Source: Schistocephalus solidus (taxonomy: Eukaryota; Platyhelminthes; Cestoda; Diphyllobothriidea; Diphyllobothriidae). From it: 64,000 nt of DNA. This document shows, piece after piece, positions 33,945 through 44,660 of the stretch. The translations under genes were made by a program, and so were the position numbers. The stretch spans positions 1 to 64,000 of the forward strand of contig WEDG01007250.1 of assembly GCA_017591395.1 (NCBI GenBank). The letters are read 5' to 3'. The first letter of the stretch is position 1; each line of letters opens with the position of its first letter. The notes beneath the pieces are model-generated. The model searched no databases and was not told the origin of the DNA. It was given only the letters and a program-made list of their open reading frames with translations.

Positions 33945-35082
33945 TGCAATGAATCCTTCTTAATGTGGCCTTTATGGCACTACCCCTCCGTGCGATCCGA
34001 ACCAGGTACGCCCAGAGGTGGTACCGGCTGCACCATCCACCTGCGTCTTCTCCCGCCTCCGGTCTTCTTGACTCTAGCATGGAAGTGGACTTGCAAACCA
34101 GTGCCTGGGGATCCGACATACAGTCGCCACGCCCGCCTCCACTGACCCTCACTGCTCCCACACATTCACACATCGCATGCGCGTATTAGGTCACATGCGC
34201 CTCCACGATATCCTGCTGTAAACCGCCATTGGCTTAACTGCAGCAGCGCACATTACCTCCACCAATCCATACACAGCGCCCTCACCATCATCATGTACCT
34301 GAGACCATCACGGTTTCCTAGACACCCTAGCTCGGAAGGCTGCTAATCTGGCGCTTACACCAGACAACGCCGTCGGCCCAGTGTGTGCTGTGCGTTTAGT
34401 GGCTGTCCGGTGGACTGAGAGTCAGACGGCAATGGCTCCTGCATATCCCCTGGTTTAGCTAATCCTGGTGTGTGCGTTATGGGGGCCAGGTCGTGCTGTG
34501 ACGCGCGAAGTAGGGTACGCCGGCCCATCAGCCAATGCACGCACTCCCACACCAGACAACTGACCGGCTCGGGCGGTGGTCTAATTTTGGGGGTGGGGGA
34601 GAGAGTGAAGTCGAGGTCTACGCGCATTTTTGCATAAACCATCTGACGCGCTTGAAACTATCATAGTATGTTAAACGCCATGCCTTAGAAGGTAGCCAAC
34701 TGACTGGATAACTCGGACCGCGTGGTCAGTCCAGTGCGTGTGCTTGTGCGCAATGGACGACTGGCGAACTGAGAGTCAGGATGTAATGGCTCCTTCTTAA
34801 TGTGGCCTTTATGGCACTCCCACTAAGTTGGGATCCGAGCCGCCCCTCTCTTATGTCGTCATGTTCTTGTTTGGTGTCGGACCACAGTACGTGGGCCTGC
34901 GCCCTCTTCCATTTCCGGTCTTCTTGACTCTGTCTTGACACCGGGTCCAGGTTGGAGAGTGGAACAGAGTGAGTTAGATGCATCGTAAGTTTACTCACAC
35001 TATAATCCAGTGCGAGTCACCGTCCCTGCACAACATACGGTGGACATCGTCGAACACGATGGTCAAACTAGCGTGTCACCTA
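33945..35082 (+). mobile_element. RTE LINE 3' end, rearranged
   Basis: 33945-34077 is a beta-module piece of the LINE tail. It is joined at about 34078 to zinc finger 5 coding sequence (34078-34213; CCGACATACAGTCGCCACGC, TCCCACACATTCACACATCG). The finger is followed by its usual 3' region and tail to about 35082 (GATGGTCAAACTAG). The finger frame is shifted. A tail piece upstream of a finger is the reverse of the normal order, so a recombination or tandem insertion is likely. Confidence 0.75.
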
Positions 35083-35214
35083 AATGAGACGCGTGGTAGA
35101 TGCGGTGGACCAACAGGGTACGGCAGGCGTTATTTGGGATGCGGTCCCATAAAAAATGCTGATCATGTGGGTGTGTGTGCCCAATACGGGCACGCATAGG
35201 TGCAGGCTCATGCC

Positions 35215-35455
35215 GCACCCCGCTCTCCCACTCCGTGGGAGATGCTTCATCTGCGCCCGGCCCCGCCTCCGGTCTTCTTGACTATGCCGTGCCACCGGGC
35301 TCAGACGGGTAAAGGAAGAGAGTGTGCGGTCGATGCAGTGCAAGTATCTTATCACTTAAAACTAATTTGCCCACAAGTCACCGGCCCTATACTACCCTTC
35401 TGTGGAGCATACCTTGGACATCTTCAGATTACGACGGTTGAACTGACCGTGTGTG
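35215..35455 (+). repeat. LINE tail, 3' part
   Basis: It starts at CTCTCCCACTCCGTGGGA, continues with GGTCTTCTTGACTATG and CACTTAAAACTAATTTGCCC, and ends at CGACGGTTGAACTG (about 35452). Confidence 0.75.
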
Positions 35456-35461
35456 CGATAC

Positions 35462-35645
35462 CCTGACTCTCATTCCGCCAGTCAGCCACTCCACACAAAA
35501 CACACATTGGGCTGACCTTGCGGTCCGAGTTATTCCATCTGTTGTCAACCTTCCAAGTCACGGCTTTTAGTGGAGCGCGATAGTTTTAAGCGTGTCAGAT
35601 TGCTTATAGTGAGGAAAATGCCCTGAGGCGTTGACCTCACTCTGT
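35462..35645 (-). repeat. LINE tail, internal part, inverted
   Basis: CTGACTCTCATTCCGCCAGT, CACATTGGGCTGACC, TTATAGTGAGGAAAATG and GACCTCACTCTG are the complement of the alpha/beta junction. It sits tail to tail with 35215-35455. Confidence 0.75.
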
Positions 35646-35649
35646 ATTC

Positions 35650-36865
35650 CCATTTATACGCAAAAAATCCCCACCAACATTTCGTCAAAAGGACACGTGT
35701 TTATATGGACGATGTTTGGTACTCGAAAAGATTCAGGGTTTGGTAGAAAATGCAGGGCTTTTGATGTGGGCGTAGCTACGGGGGACATTATTGTGGGTGG
35801 GTTCGGTGTGACTGTTATCGTGGAAGATTTGTCTGGAGTTTGCCGCGTTCGTGGGCTACAGAACAGTCGGTGGGGATGGGGTTGATTTCAGGGAGATGGG
35901 TATACATATTTTAGTCTAACCAAAGATTATCTTAAATGTTAAGGATTAACTCGTGAACGTACCGATTCTCAAAACCGAAAAACTAAAATCAAAGCATAGG
36001 AGTCTTGCAAAGCCCGGTGGAAATCGGCAGCACAGGCGAAAGAGGAGGTCGCAGTAATCAGTTATTCATCTGGTGGCAGGTACTCATTTCGACAATACAA
36101 GTGATCTCGTTATGTATCACATCCCCTCGAGATTACCCTACTTGCACGAATGGTGTTAACATACCTCATGGGAACCCGCTTAACTCCTACACTACTGAAC
36201 CGATTTCAATAAGCTCGTGTAGTATGGCCTGTTTTCCTGGGAGAGAGAATTTGTTGAATCTGGACAGGTGTATTACAAGGTCCCTAAGGCACCTGAATTT
36301 CGCTCTTCGCGTCACCGTAATGCACTCGCAGATTAACGGGACTTCGGATACTCCTTTAAAGTGGATGGCCGAAATTCCGAAATACCACTGGAATCGTAGT
36401 GACATAAGAAGCGTTTTGTTTTAGTGTGCAAAAATAGCCCCATAAACGTAGGAAACAAGTCAACCGCAAACTGCGTCCTTGTGGTGTGTGTTCACACTTC
36501 ATGCCACATTACGTTACAGTGACGAAGCTGAACCATAGCTAATGGTCGGACATCCCCTCCACCTCCTCAACCCGTGATATGATTGGACCGCTGAACGCCC
36601 TCAACCCTCGCCCCCCTCCCCTACTTACTGTTTATTAGATGTTTAAACCTTTTGCTACTCCACCCTCCCTTATATTACTGTAAAGGCTTGATGATAAATA
36701 ATCGAAAGCGTATGTTCGTCAAACTTAACTTTGTCGATATTTTTTTCCCATGTAACTAGCGTATATAGCCTGTGGATATTTATGTTTACGTACAAGGCTA
36801 ACTGATGCGCACGTGCATGTAGATGCGAGAGGTTCAGCGTTCAACATGCGCACGGCGTTGGGTCA
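35650..36865. other. No recognisable gene; one unexplained open frame
   Basis: 36005-36424 (+) is open for 139 codons and its complement is also open over most of that length. No domain was recognised. The rest shows nothing. Confidence 0.4.
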
Positions 36866-36870
36866 CTACA

Positions 36871-37248
36871 GAGGAGGAGGAGGAGGAGGAGAGAGGAGGA
36901 GAGGAGGAGGAGGAGGAGGAGGAGGGAGGAGGAGGAGGAGGAGGAGGGAGGAGGAGGAGGAGGAGGAGAGGAGGAGGGAGGAGGAGGAGGAGGAGGAGGA
37001 AGAGGAGGAGTGAGGAGGAGGAGGAGGAGGAGGAGGAGGGGAGGAGGAGGAGGAGGGAGGAGGGAGGGAGGAGGAGGAGGGAGGAGGAGGAGGAGGAGGA
37101 GGAGGAGGAGGAGGAGGAGGAGGAGGAGGAGGAGGAGGAGGAGGAGGAGGAGGAGGAGGAGGAGGAGGAGGAGGAGGAGGAGGGAGGAGGAGGAGGGAGG
37201 AGAGGAGGAGAAGGAGAAGGAGGAGGAGAAGGAGGAAGAGGAGGAGAG
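36871..37248. repeat. (GGA)n microsatellite, about 380 bp
   Basis: Imperfect GGA with GGGA and GAAG variants. The flanks 36755-36805 and 37365-37410 resemble each other (AGCGTATATAGCCTGTGGAT against AGCGTGTATAACCTGTAGAC), suggesting the tract grew between diverged direct repeats. Glu-rich, Ser-rich and Leu-rich frames are artefacts. Confidence 0.95.
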
Positions 37249-37249
37249 T

Positions 37250-38005
37250 GACATAAAAGGCATTTTTTAGTAGGCAAAAAAGCCGTAAGCTTAGATGTCT
37301 TTGAATAACAAAGTAACATAAAGCTGCGTCCTTGTGACTAACTGTTTTCCTTTCAGTTGAGTAGCGTGTATAACCTGTAGACGTTTAACCTTTACGCGGA
37401 AGGATAGATCGTATGATATTTAACAGGGCCTTTGAACTAAAACGGGACGGAACAAGATCGTAAGTTAAACATTGCCTGCTGGTTCACACAAATGCGCAAA
37501 TGCGAATGCGGAGACGGTTGACCCACCACGCAGCCGATATTCTGTGAGACATCGCTTGATGAATACTTCTTGAAATTTTTTGTCTGCTTTCCTTTCAAGT
37601 GCACCAGGAGGAGGTACCGCAAAGAGTGTCTGACATGAATACTTTTAGGAATACTGAGCGTGACGCTTTAATGCGCAACAAGACGTCCATAAACTGTTTA
37701 AAAAAACTTCCACTTAAATTTCTACTCACGCCATCACTTTGTGACCAATTCGTTCCTTCTGATTTCCCTGACGTAAATAGCGTAAGGTTAATAATCCTAT
37801 TCATCGGAGGATAGACTCGGGCACACTCAAATTTGGTGACCCTTACGTGATATGAGCGCGCAACCTTCTGAGTTATCTGAAAGTGACACTTCAGTGACCG
37901 GATCGCCGAAAGGTGCAGGTTTATTCTGTTTCGCCCTTGGGCCCCGCGTAACCTTAATTATTTCCGATTACAGAAGACGGGCTCCAGTCGCCCCGACCTG
38001 GTTTA
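37250..38005. other. No recognisable gene
   Basis: Short frames on both strands. Besides the direct-repeat flank near 37365, nothing was recognised. Confidence 0.4.
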
Positions 38006-38009
38006 GGGA

Positions 38010-38112
38010 GGTGGTGGTGGTGGTGGTGGTGGTGGTGGTGGTGGTGGTGGTGGTGGTGGTGGTGGTGGTGGTGGTGGTGGTACTGGTATTGGTATTGGTA
38101 TTGGTATTGGTG
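38010..38112. repeat. (GTG)n plus (GGTATT)n microsatellite
   Basis: About 70 bp of GTG, then five GGTATT-type units, directly next to SINE body sequence (GCCAGAAACGGCCGTTCTGG). Confidence 0.95.
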
Positions 38113-38400
38113 CTGTTTGAAAGATAAGCCAGAAACGGCCGTTCTGGTCTCCCTTGCCTTAGTCGGTAAATAAGCATGCTCACTCTCTTTTGGTTATTGT
38201 TTCGATTCTCTAACCGCTGAGCCACGGGCCATCTGTTGTCATAGAGTATACTAGCCATGGTAGGGGAGTTCACCGATCGCGTTGCGCGACATACTCCTTC
38301 CGTTGTGCTTGAATGCTCTGAGCTGAAGCCCCTGAAAGCACTCGCACAGTGCGGATTCAGCCTACTGGCAAAGGCAAGGGAGTCTGGGATGGCCATTTCT
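38110..38400 (-). repeat. SINE family 1 composite
   Basis: 38110-38165 is a forward body piece. 38195-38245 is a minus-strand head with an excellent box A (GTGGCTCAGCGGTTAGAGAA). 38250-38400 is a minus-strand tail (TTCACCGATCGCGTTGCG on the plus strand). At least two insertions are mixed here. Confidence 0.6.
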
Positions 38401-38409
38401 TGGTCAAGA

Positions 38410-38590
38410 CACGGCAGTAGGAAACCAACCCTGGCCTCGCCCTAATTTCCAGGCAGATTAGGTTTAGGTTATGGCTAGGTTTAACGTTACGGTTAGGGTT
38501 GAGGTACAGTTAGTGCTGAGGTCGGAAATATTCCCCCTTCCTGATAGTTCGCGCTAGACCACCCGTAGTACTGGGTGGTTCCTATTGGTA
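38410..38590. repeat. TIR-bounded repeat, decayed
   Basis: CTGGCCTCGCCCTAATTTCC at the left is followed by GGTTTAGG/GTTAGGG words and GCGCTAGACCACCCGTAGTA at the right. It resembles 26600-26860, including the GTAGTACTGGGTGG flank. Confidence 0.5.
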
Positions 38591-39199
38591 TGCTGAATTT
38601 GTGGGTTTCGTTACTTGCTGGGCTTTCTACAGAATGGTCTTCGGAACTTTTTCGCACTTAGAGATTGTTGGCAAGTTAAAAAACCATCCCCTTGGGTTTA
38701 TAGTAGTTTTTATTCGTTGCCAAGTGGGATCGAATAGCTGTTATGCTTACTGTAAAAAGAGTAGGACGCATCACCCTCTGAGACCGCCAGTTTAAATATC
38801 CTTTCCTTAGTGGAAGGCCGCAACTACTTATTAGTGGTTTTGTTTTTGCAGCCAAAAGCTATCTAGCCAGGGCGGTGGGTCGCACAGATATTGCCACTTC
38901 TACAAAGCCGGAGGTTACTTTGATCGTTATTTTTAGAAACCAGACTACAAGTATAGGGGTGTGGAAAGCAAGATGTCAAACGCAAGCTCACAAGACTGGC
39001 CAAAATACATCAAAAACAATTGAGTCGAAGGCATATTTCAAATCTGTCAAGACACCCTATTTACTTAATTGCGTCTGGTAGTCATCTAGTGGATTCTAGA
39101 TTTCTTAGGAAATCCTGCTTAGACAGCCAGCTTACTGTGTCAGAATTGGTGGATTCCATACGTTGGGTTGGGCGGGTAAGTAGACCCAAGTGTGATTAA

Positions 39200-39335
39200 A
39201 CTCACGGCTCCCGCTGGGGCGTCGTAACTCAAGGGGCTAGAGCGTTAGCTGTACTAAAACCTTCGCATTGCTCTCGTGGGTTCGAATGCCGCTGGGGCCG
39301 CCGAGTTTTTCACAGTTGGGTCCAATAAAACAAGC
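39200..39335 (+). repeat. tRNA-derived SINE, family 2, best copy
   Basis: CACGGCTCCCGCTGGGGC start; box A TAACTCAAGGGGCTAGAGCG; box B GGGTTCGAATGCC (39278-39290); tail GAGTTTTTCACAGTTGGGTC then CAATAAAACAAGC. A long gap between anticodon region and box B suggests a Leu/Ser tRNA ancestor. It is not a functional tRNA, because the acceptor stem does not pair. Confidence 0.7.
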
Positions 39336-39516
39336 AAAAGCAGAAGCAGTCCACGATTGTATCAGAAGCTGAAGACCCTCGAAAAAAGGCAGTATTTAGA
39401 CATGCGTAAAACTTGTAAATAACTAGGCAAAAATGGACCTCATGAATAGAGGTGAATGTTCAAATTCCAGGTTCGTTTAAGTGCAAAGACGGAGGATGTT
39501 TGTTCGCTGGAATCAT

Positions 39517-39567
39517 GGCTTTATTCGTCTGAGCTTTCGAACTCTTACCGGAGTTCATCGTCAGAGA
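39517..39567 (-). ncRNA. Hammerhead-like core in PLE 3' region
   Basis: The minus strand reads TCTCTGACGATG, then AACTC-CGGTAA-GAGTT (a perfect 5-bp stem), then CGAAAGCTCAGACG, AATAAAGCC. The CTGA-GA and GAAA elements flank a stem as in hammerhead ribozymes, and an AATAAA follows at once. It has a three-base insertion in the CTGATGA box. Confidence 0.45.
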
Positions 39568-39723
39568 TAAAACGGCAACAAAGGAAGAGTAACAGTTAAA
39601 GGGGAAAGGGGCCAATCAGACACCAGTGACGCCAGTCCAGAAGTGACTGCGCAGGGCCCTGTATGCGGGCACCAGATCGATAAATCGATTGACTGAGTTC
39701 TCGTCGGAGGCTCAGGCTTAATT

Positions 39724-40380
39724 CTATTCTCCACTCTTCTTGCAGCTGGCGTGGACGATTATATTCTCCGCTTGTCTTGCAGCTGGCGTGGCGATTATCT
39801 TCGTGGCTGCGACGTTAAACTCGTGACCTGTTTCGTAGGTGTGGGCAGCCATTTGCGATAAACCGCCACCCCGTTTCAAAGCAGGCTTATGCTCGTGTAT
39901 GCCCGATCCAAACATACGTCCAGTCTGTCCTGTGTAGTTACGGGAACAGTTTTGGCACGGAGTGCGATAGACTTCCCCCGGCTACTCATTAGGGTTTCAT
40001 TTGTCCTCGATTCTCAGGACCTTACTACACATGGTAGCTTTGGGTCGGTGGGCAATTCTAACAGCAAGTCCCGCAACAATGCGCTCGGTCGCTTCTGACA
40101 CGTCCCTGATGTATGGCATCACATGCCATACCGTAGCGGTTGGTTCTGGTTTGATCCTCCGGGGGAGAACATGTAGGCGTCGGCTTATGAACGCCTACGG
40201 ATAGCCGTTCCGCATAAACTGGTCGTGGAGGTAACGAGCCTGACGTGCTTTTTCCGCCAGGTTGCTGCAATGAGTCTGGATGCATTTGAATAGTGTTCTC
40301 ACACAGCTTCGTTTGTGAGCCACCGGATGGTTGCTGTGAAAATTGAGAAGCTGCGTGGTGTTCGTCGCTTTCCTATAGAA
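39724..40380 (-). pseudogene. PLE linker and GIY-YIG endonuclease fragment
   Basis: The minus strand reads KATNTTQLLNFHSNHPVAHK and LHDQFMRNGYP, then a stop. It continues with MPYIRDVSEATERIVAGLAV, then the GIY-YIG domain region RNYTGQTGRMFGSGIHEHK, HTYETGHEFNVAATKIIA and RQAENIIV. In this family the endonuclease nicks target DNA. At least three stops occur. Confidence 0.85.
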
Positions 40381-40479
40381 AGCCGTTTCTATTTCGCCGT
40401 TGGGACGTCACCTGACGAGTACATCAAGGAAGGTGAGCTACTACTCTTTTTCTTCTTCCCTCGGGAATTGTATATCTGG

Positions 40480-40885
40480 GAAGATTGAGTTTAGGTGATC
40501 ATGGAAATGCTGCAGCATGTTCCTCTTGACGATAAAAAATGTGTCATCTACGTAACGGTGCCAAAAAGATAGGTTGCTGTTGGGTGAAAGCGATCTTTTC
40601 CAGCTCTTGTAGGACCAATTCTGCCACTAAACCGGAGATTGGGGAGCCCACTTGAGTTCCCTTGAGCTGCTCATAGGTTTCTCCGACAAAGGTGAAGTAG
40701 GTTGTTTGACAAAATTCAAACAGCTTCATAAGGTGTTCAATTTTTAGAGAACTCTGGGTTTCGTCGTATAACTCTTCAAGTTTCCTGCGCAAGACTTCTT
40801 GTGCTAAACTCGGCGGGATGGATGTGAATAAGGACGTCACGTCAAAAGAGACCATAACTTCGACGGACCTAATATGAATTCAAAA
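40480..40885 (-). pseudogene. PLE reverse transcriptase fragment
   Basis: The frame from 40855 reads MVSFDVTSLFTSIPPSL (RT motif A with catalytic Asp) and LKGTQVGSPISGLVAELVLQ (motif B). It is then lost by a small indel at about 40565. The next frame gives HRYVDDTFFIVKRN with YVDD at 40554-40543 (motif C). This motif set is diagnostic for Penelope-like RTs, which are related to telomerase RT. An in-frame TGA precedes the segment at about 40877. Confidence 0.88.
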
Positions 40886-40889
40886 ATGG

Positions 40890-41775
40890 CAGAAGTATCC
40901 GGTGTAAAGCTCATTTTACTTTCAAGTGCGTATAGACCCCCCGAATGTGATTAAGTGTTCGGTATACTAAAAGGAGAGACTCACATTGGAATTTTTGCCT
41001 TATTTGCCATCATCGGTCAGATAGACCACAATCCCGGGCTGGAATGACCATAGGATTGGGCTGGTCAGACCTGGGGCCGAATTTTCTCTCGTCTGCCAGC
41101 ATCTTGACGAGGTTTCAGCTAGCAGGTGGTCCTAGTCTTGGTTCGACGTAAGTCTGGCTGGCTGGTGATGTCAGGTAAGCCAGAAATGCCTACCGTGGTT
41201 TCGTTTGACCTTGTCAGTTTCGGTTTTTTGATTAATGTTTGCTCGTTGCTATGACACCACCTCCAAGAATTTTATTCTTAAACTCAACTGCACAACGCCG
41301 CCGCCAATAATTAAACATTAAATCGGTTCAGCTTGATTTAAGACCGCTTTCATATGGTTTTGTGCAGGTTGCTGAGATGTTTGTGCAAAAGCCAAAAATC
41401 TAGCGTGCATGAAAAACTTTGGCAATTCGCTGCATGCTAATCACACAAGTAACGCTTTACAATCGAGATCCTATTTGTGACATTAAAGTTAATATTTTTG
41501 AGTTATGTCACTTCCTGTGTGCATATATTGCCAGGAAGAGTTTAAGTACTTGCATGACGCACGTGGTAGAGAGTTCTAAGTCTTCTTGGTCTATTCGCGA
41601 GGAAACTTTGACAGCTTATTTAGTAGCTTATCACCTATTCTGAGCGCCTCTATCGTTAAATGAAGTCCTTGGTATTGCTCACTGGGTACCCTTAAATTAT
41701 ACAGAATAATGTGTCTCTTGGCCAAATGTATTTCATTGTGGAATTGCTACGTTAGAAGCCACATTCCTTTCTTTT
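40890..41775. other. No recognisable gene
   Basis: Only short frames. The strand-symmetric word content gives no clear repeat ends. Confidence 0.4.
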
Positions 41776-41779
41776 GTCT

Positions 41780-43660
41780 CTAGTTGAAAATAAGTGTAAT
41801 ACTGTTAATTATTATTTTTTTATACCTCCCGCACATTTCTGCAGGAAAAACGCCCTGCTACTTGGTGGTGAGTTGTATTCATCATCTCCCTAGACACTGA
41901 TTCATTAATAGAAATCAAACACGGTCGGTTCTCTAAAATGCTTACTTGCTACCGTTCCATCTTTGCAGATAAATCTTCTTACCGCTGTATCACTGGTAGC
42001 GCAGCCATAGACAGGTGGCCGTATTGCATCTAGAGGCTTCAACTAAAAGAGGACTAATAAAGGTTTTTCCTCCGTTTGTAAATAACAAGGGAAAATCAAT
42101 AATCCAGTTTTTCAAAGTACTGCTTGTGCGCTGTCGCACTTAAACAAAGCCTTAGTTAGGCTTCTTACAATTTTGCCCTGGAGGCAGACTCATGAGGGAT
42201 GTGTTAAAAAACCAGCCAACTTCGGTATATACCACTTACCTGCGAAACTTTACTTGATATGAGAAACTGCAGTTGCTCACCGGAACAGAGATTTCCTGTT
42301 GGTGATGTTTTGAAGAGCTGGGTTGGCTCTCCACTGTCAAAGCGTATAATGCTGAAAGTCGATCAGAATTCGAGCTAGTCGGTCTTGGACTGATCGATAT
42401 TTTTGTGTTATTTCGCTGTCTGTCTTTCGACAGATTTTTGCGGGGCTTCACGGCGGCTGGCGTTACACATCGTCACCTCTCCTCTTGGGATGGGTTCGTC
42501 GCGGGGCCATGTCTACTCGGATTTATTAAGTTCAATATGACCATCTTATCCTGCGCCTTATGTATTCAGACCTCTTAACTCTGTTTTGACAACGTAACCA
42601 AGTGGGGGAGTGGAAAAGAGAGTGAGTTAGATGCAGCACAAGTCACCATCCCGGCACCACCCTGCTTTGGAGCATACAGTGAACCTCGCTGAAAATACGA
42701 TGTTTGAAATTTCCTACTTTGCGTATGTAATGACGGAAGACTTTAGGAACCATAGGAAGGTCTATATGCCTGTTGATACAGTTGGCATCTGAGGACTATG
42801 TCTTACTTGTTAATCTTCCTGCTTTTGAGGTGCCTCGGCGCAAGATAGTCACTCCTTGACTTACAAAAATATCGACCGTTTATCGAGCTGTGAGCTGCGA
42901 ATTTCGGCCTAACTCCTCAAATTTTGTGAAAATGTTCCGTTTCAAACTTAATTCCTCCTTTTGTCTCTAAATACAGATAAGTGTCATAGAAATAGCTGCT
43001 CTCGTCGGGATACCTCCGTACAGCCCCGCAGCAAAAACGTTCTTTGGCTTTATGGTCGTTTGTACTGGTCCTTCTTCCTTATTCCTAGACGTTGTTTCAT
43101 TAGTGAAAAATTGGTCACAGAGATCGAACCTCTTACTGTTGCGTAATTATCTAAAATTTTTAATGTCCACCGTTTCATCATCGCAGATACATCTCCTTGT
43201 CCGCGTGTCATTGACGGTGTAACCACAGATAAATGGTTGCATGCCACATACCGACTCACATGAGATCGATGAAATCCATTCCTCTGTTTAGAACTAGCGT
43301 CGGAAAGCTCAATAGTCAACTTCCCCAAAGTGCTGCGTGTATGCTGTCGCATGTAAGGTAGAATGAGGTTTGACCTTTGTGATGCATAAAATTCCTTCAG
43401 GGACATTTTAAAATATCTATCACCCGCAGTCAAAACCTTTCTAGCGGGGAATATGACTTGAATCCTAAAAAGCGGCGGATTAGTCGTCAATAGTCAATTT
43501 TCCGAAAGTGCTGTGTGTATGCTGTCGCACTTAAAGGAATCCCTATGTAGAATAGAGGGAGGTTAGACCTTTGTCATGCATAAAAATTTCCCTTAAGGGA
43601 CATTTTAAAATACTCATCACCTACAGTCAAAACCTTTTAAGCGGATTAGTCGTCTTAGTC
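41780..43660. repeat. Diverged local repeats
   Basis: 41777-42150 and 42962-43360 share TTGTCTCTA, ATAAGTGT, TCATTA.TGAAA, GCAGATA.ATCT and CAAAGT.CTGC words in order, about 1.18 kb apart. 43308-43485 is repeated in tandem at 43487-43652 (GTGTATGCTGTCGCA, GGGACATTTTAAAATA, CAGTCAAAACCTTT). Open frames here, including a 146-codon one on the minus strand at 43490-43050, fall on repeat sequence and are not called. Confidence 0.6.
42565..42700 (+). repeat. LINE tail, small decayed 3' piece
   Basis: ACTCTGTTTTGACAACG, GTGGGGGAGTGGAAAAGAGA, CAAGTCACCATCCCGGCACC and GAGCATACAGTGAACCTCG match the end of the beta module. Confidence 0.6.
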
Positions 43661-44369
43661 TCTGAGTGCGTCTGTCGACATAATCCACCAGCCACTGGTG
43701 ACACAAGCCTCGGAGTGACCACGTATGGTTTGTGTTGTGTTTTGGGAGTTTTCGGCTTTTCCCCATCTCGGGCAGACAACATTCTTAGGAATTTCAAAGT
43801 TCTGGTTGGACTATGCTTTCACAACAACTAACACGTCTCCCGTCGTGTCCCCTCAACTGCTGTATTGACCAAATCGCATTTTTTCTTGCCATGGCGGAAA
43901 TTCCTTAAATGAATCACACAGACTGGTTAACTCTTCGGAAATAGCACCAAAAGGTTTTGCAACAGACACCTACGCCAATCCAGGGGTTTCGGCAACGACC
44001 GCACCGTGCGTGCACAAGAGGTTTCTCACCTTGGGTACTGCCGCCATCTTACTTTGTAAATTACCTCTTGCTTTTCTGCTGACTCATTGCCAAAGGGCGG
44101 TCTGTTGATTAAAGGCCGTAGAAACCCTTTTCCAACGGACCTCCGCATAAAAGTTACTGCAGCCGTTAAACATGCATGCAATTTTCAATTCGTATTTCAC
44201 GCTTTAAAAATCCGCAAGTTAGTGCACTTAAAATACCTAACTCTACCAAATTCTAAATTCGAAAAAACGGATAAACGATCAAAGAGAAGACAAACAGTAG
44301 CTGGGCTGTCTCATGCAATGCTCTCTGAAAATCTCAAATGTGTTTTCGATCACAAAGGTTTATCTAGGT

Positions 44370-44660
44370 GGATTCTAATATCCATTATCATGCAACATAT
44401 ATATCAAAGAACTTTCAATCACGACAAGATGCCTGCACTTAAATGAGGTTCTTTACGGGCTCCTGAAAGAACCACACTCAATAAATAATGACTACCTAAG
44501 TTGTATGAAGTTTACATTGACTTTCGATGCCCATGTAAACTCAAATATATATTTTTACAAAGCATAGATGACAATATTTTCTATTGCAGTACTTTGATGG
44601 AAAATAAGGTTTTCATTAGATTTTATATTTAACGAAGGATGTTGGTTTCAAAATGCTGAT
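44370..44660 (-). repeat. AT-rich dispersed repeat
   Basis: ACAAGATGCCTGCACTTAAA, TGACTTTCGATGCCCATGTA and CAAATATATATTTTTAC match the order at 16620, 24340 and 33450. Confidence 0.5.

Larger units (their letters stand above)
39490..40885 (-). mobile_element. Penelope-like element with RT and GIY-YIG
   Basis: This is a 5'-truncated PLE of about 1.4 kb. On the minus strand it holds RT from about 40885 to 40480, a linker with LLNFHSNHPVAHKRSCVRTL and CIQTHCSNLAEKARQARYLH, a cysteine motif region (YRTPCQNCSRNYTGQTGR), the GIY-YIG C-terminal region and a 3' region with a hammerhead-like core and AATAAA. It contains a frameshift and several stops. No second terminal repeat is seen on the 5' side. 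Confidence 0.88.

Noticed and set aside
36005..36424. 139-codon plus-strand ORF
   Set aside because: No recognisable domain, open on the complement too, no upstream or splice context. Noted only in the gap entry.
36834..37319. Glu-, Arg-, Ser- and Leu-rich frames
   Set aside because: Readout of the GGA tract in all frames on both strands.
39224..39300. Functional tRNA gene
   Set aside because: Boxes A and B are good but the acceptor stem does not pair and the family tail follows, so it is a SINE.
43050..43490. 146-codon minus-strand ORF
   Set aside because: It lies on locally duplicated sequence whose other copy does not keep the frame.
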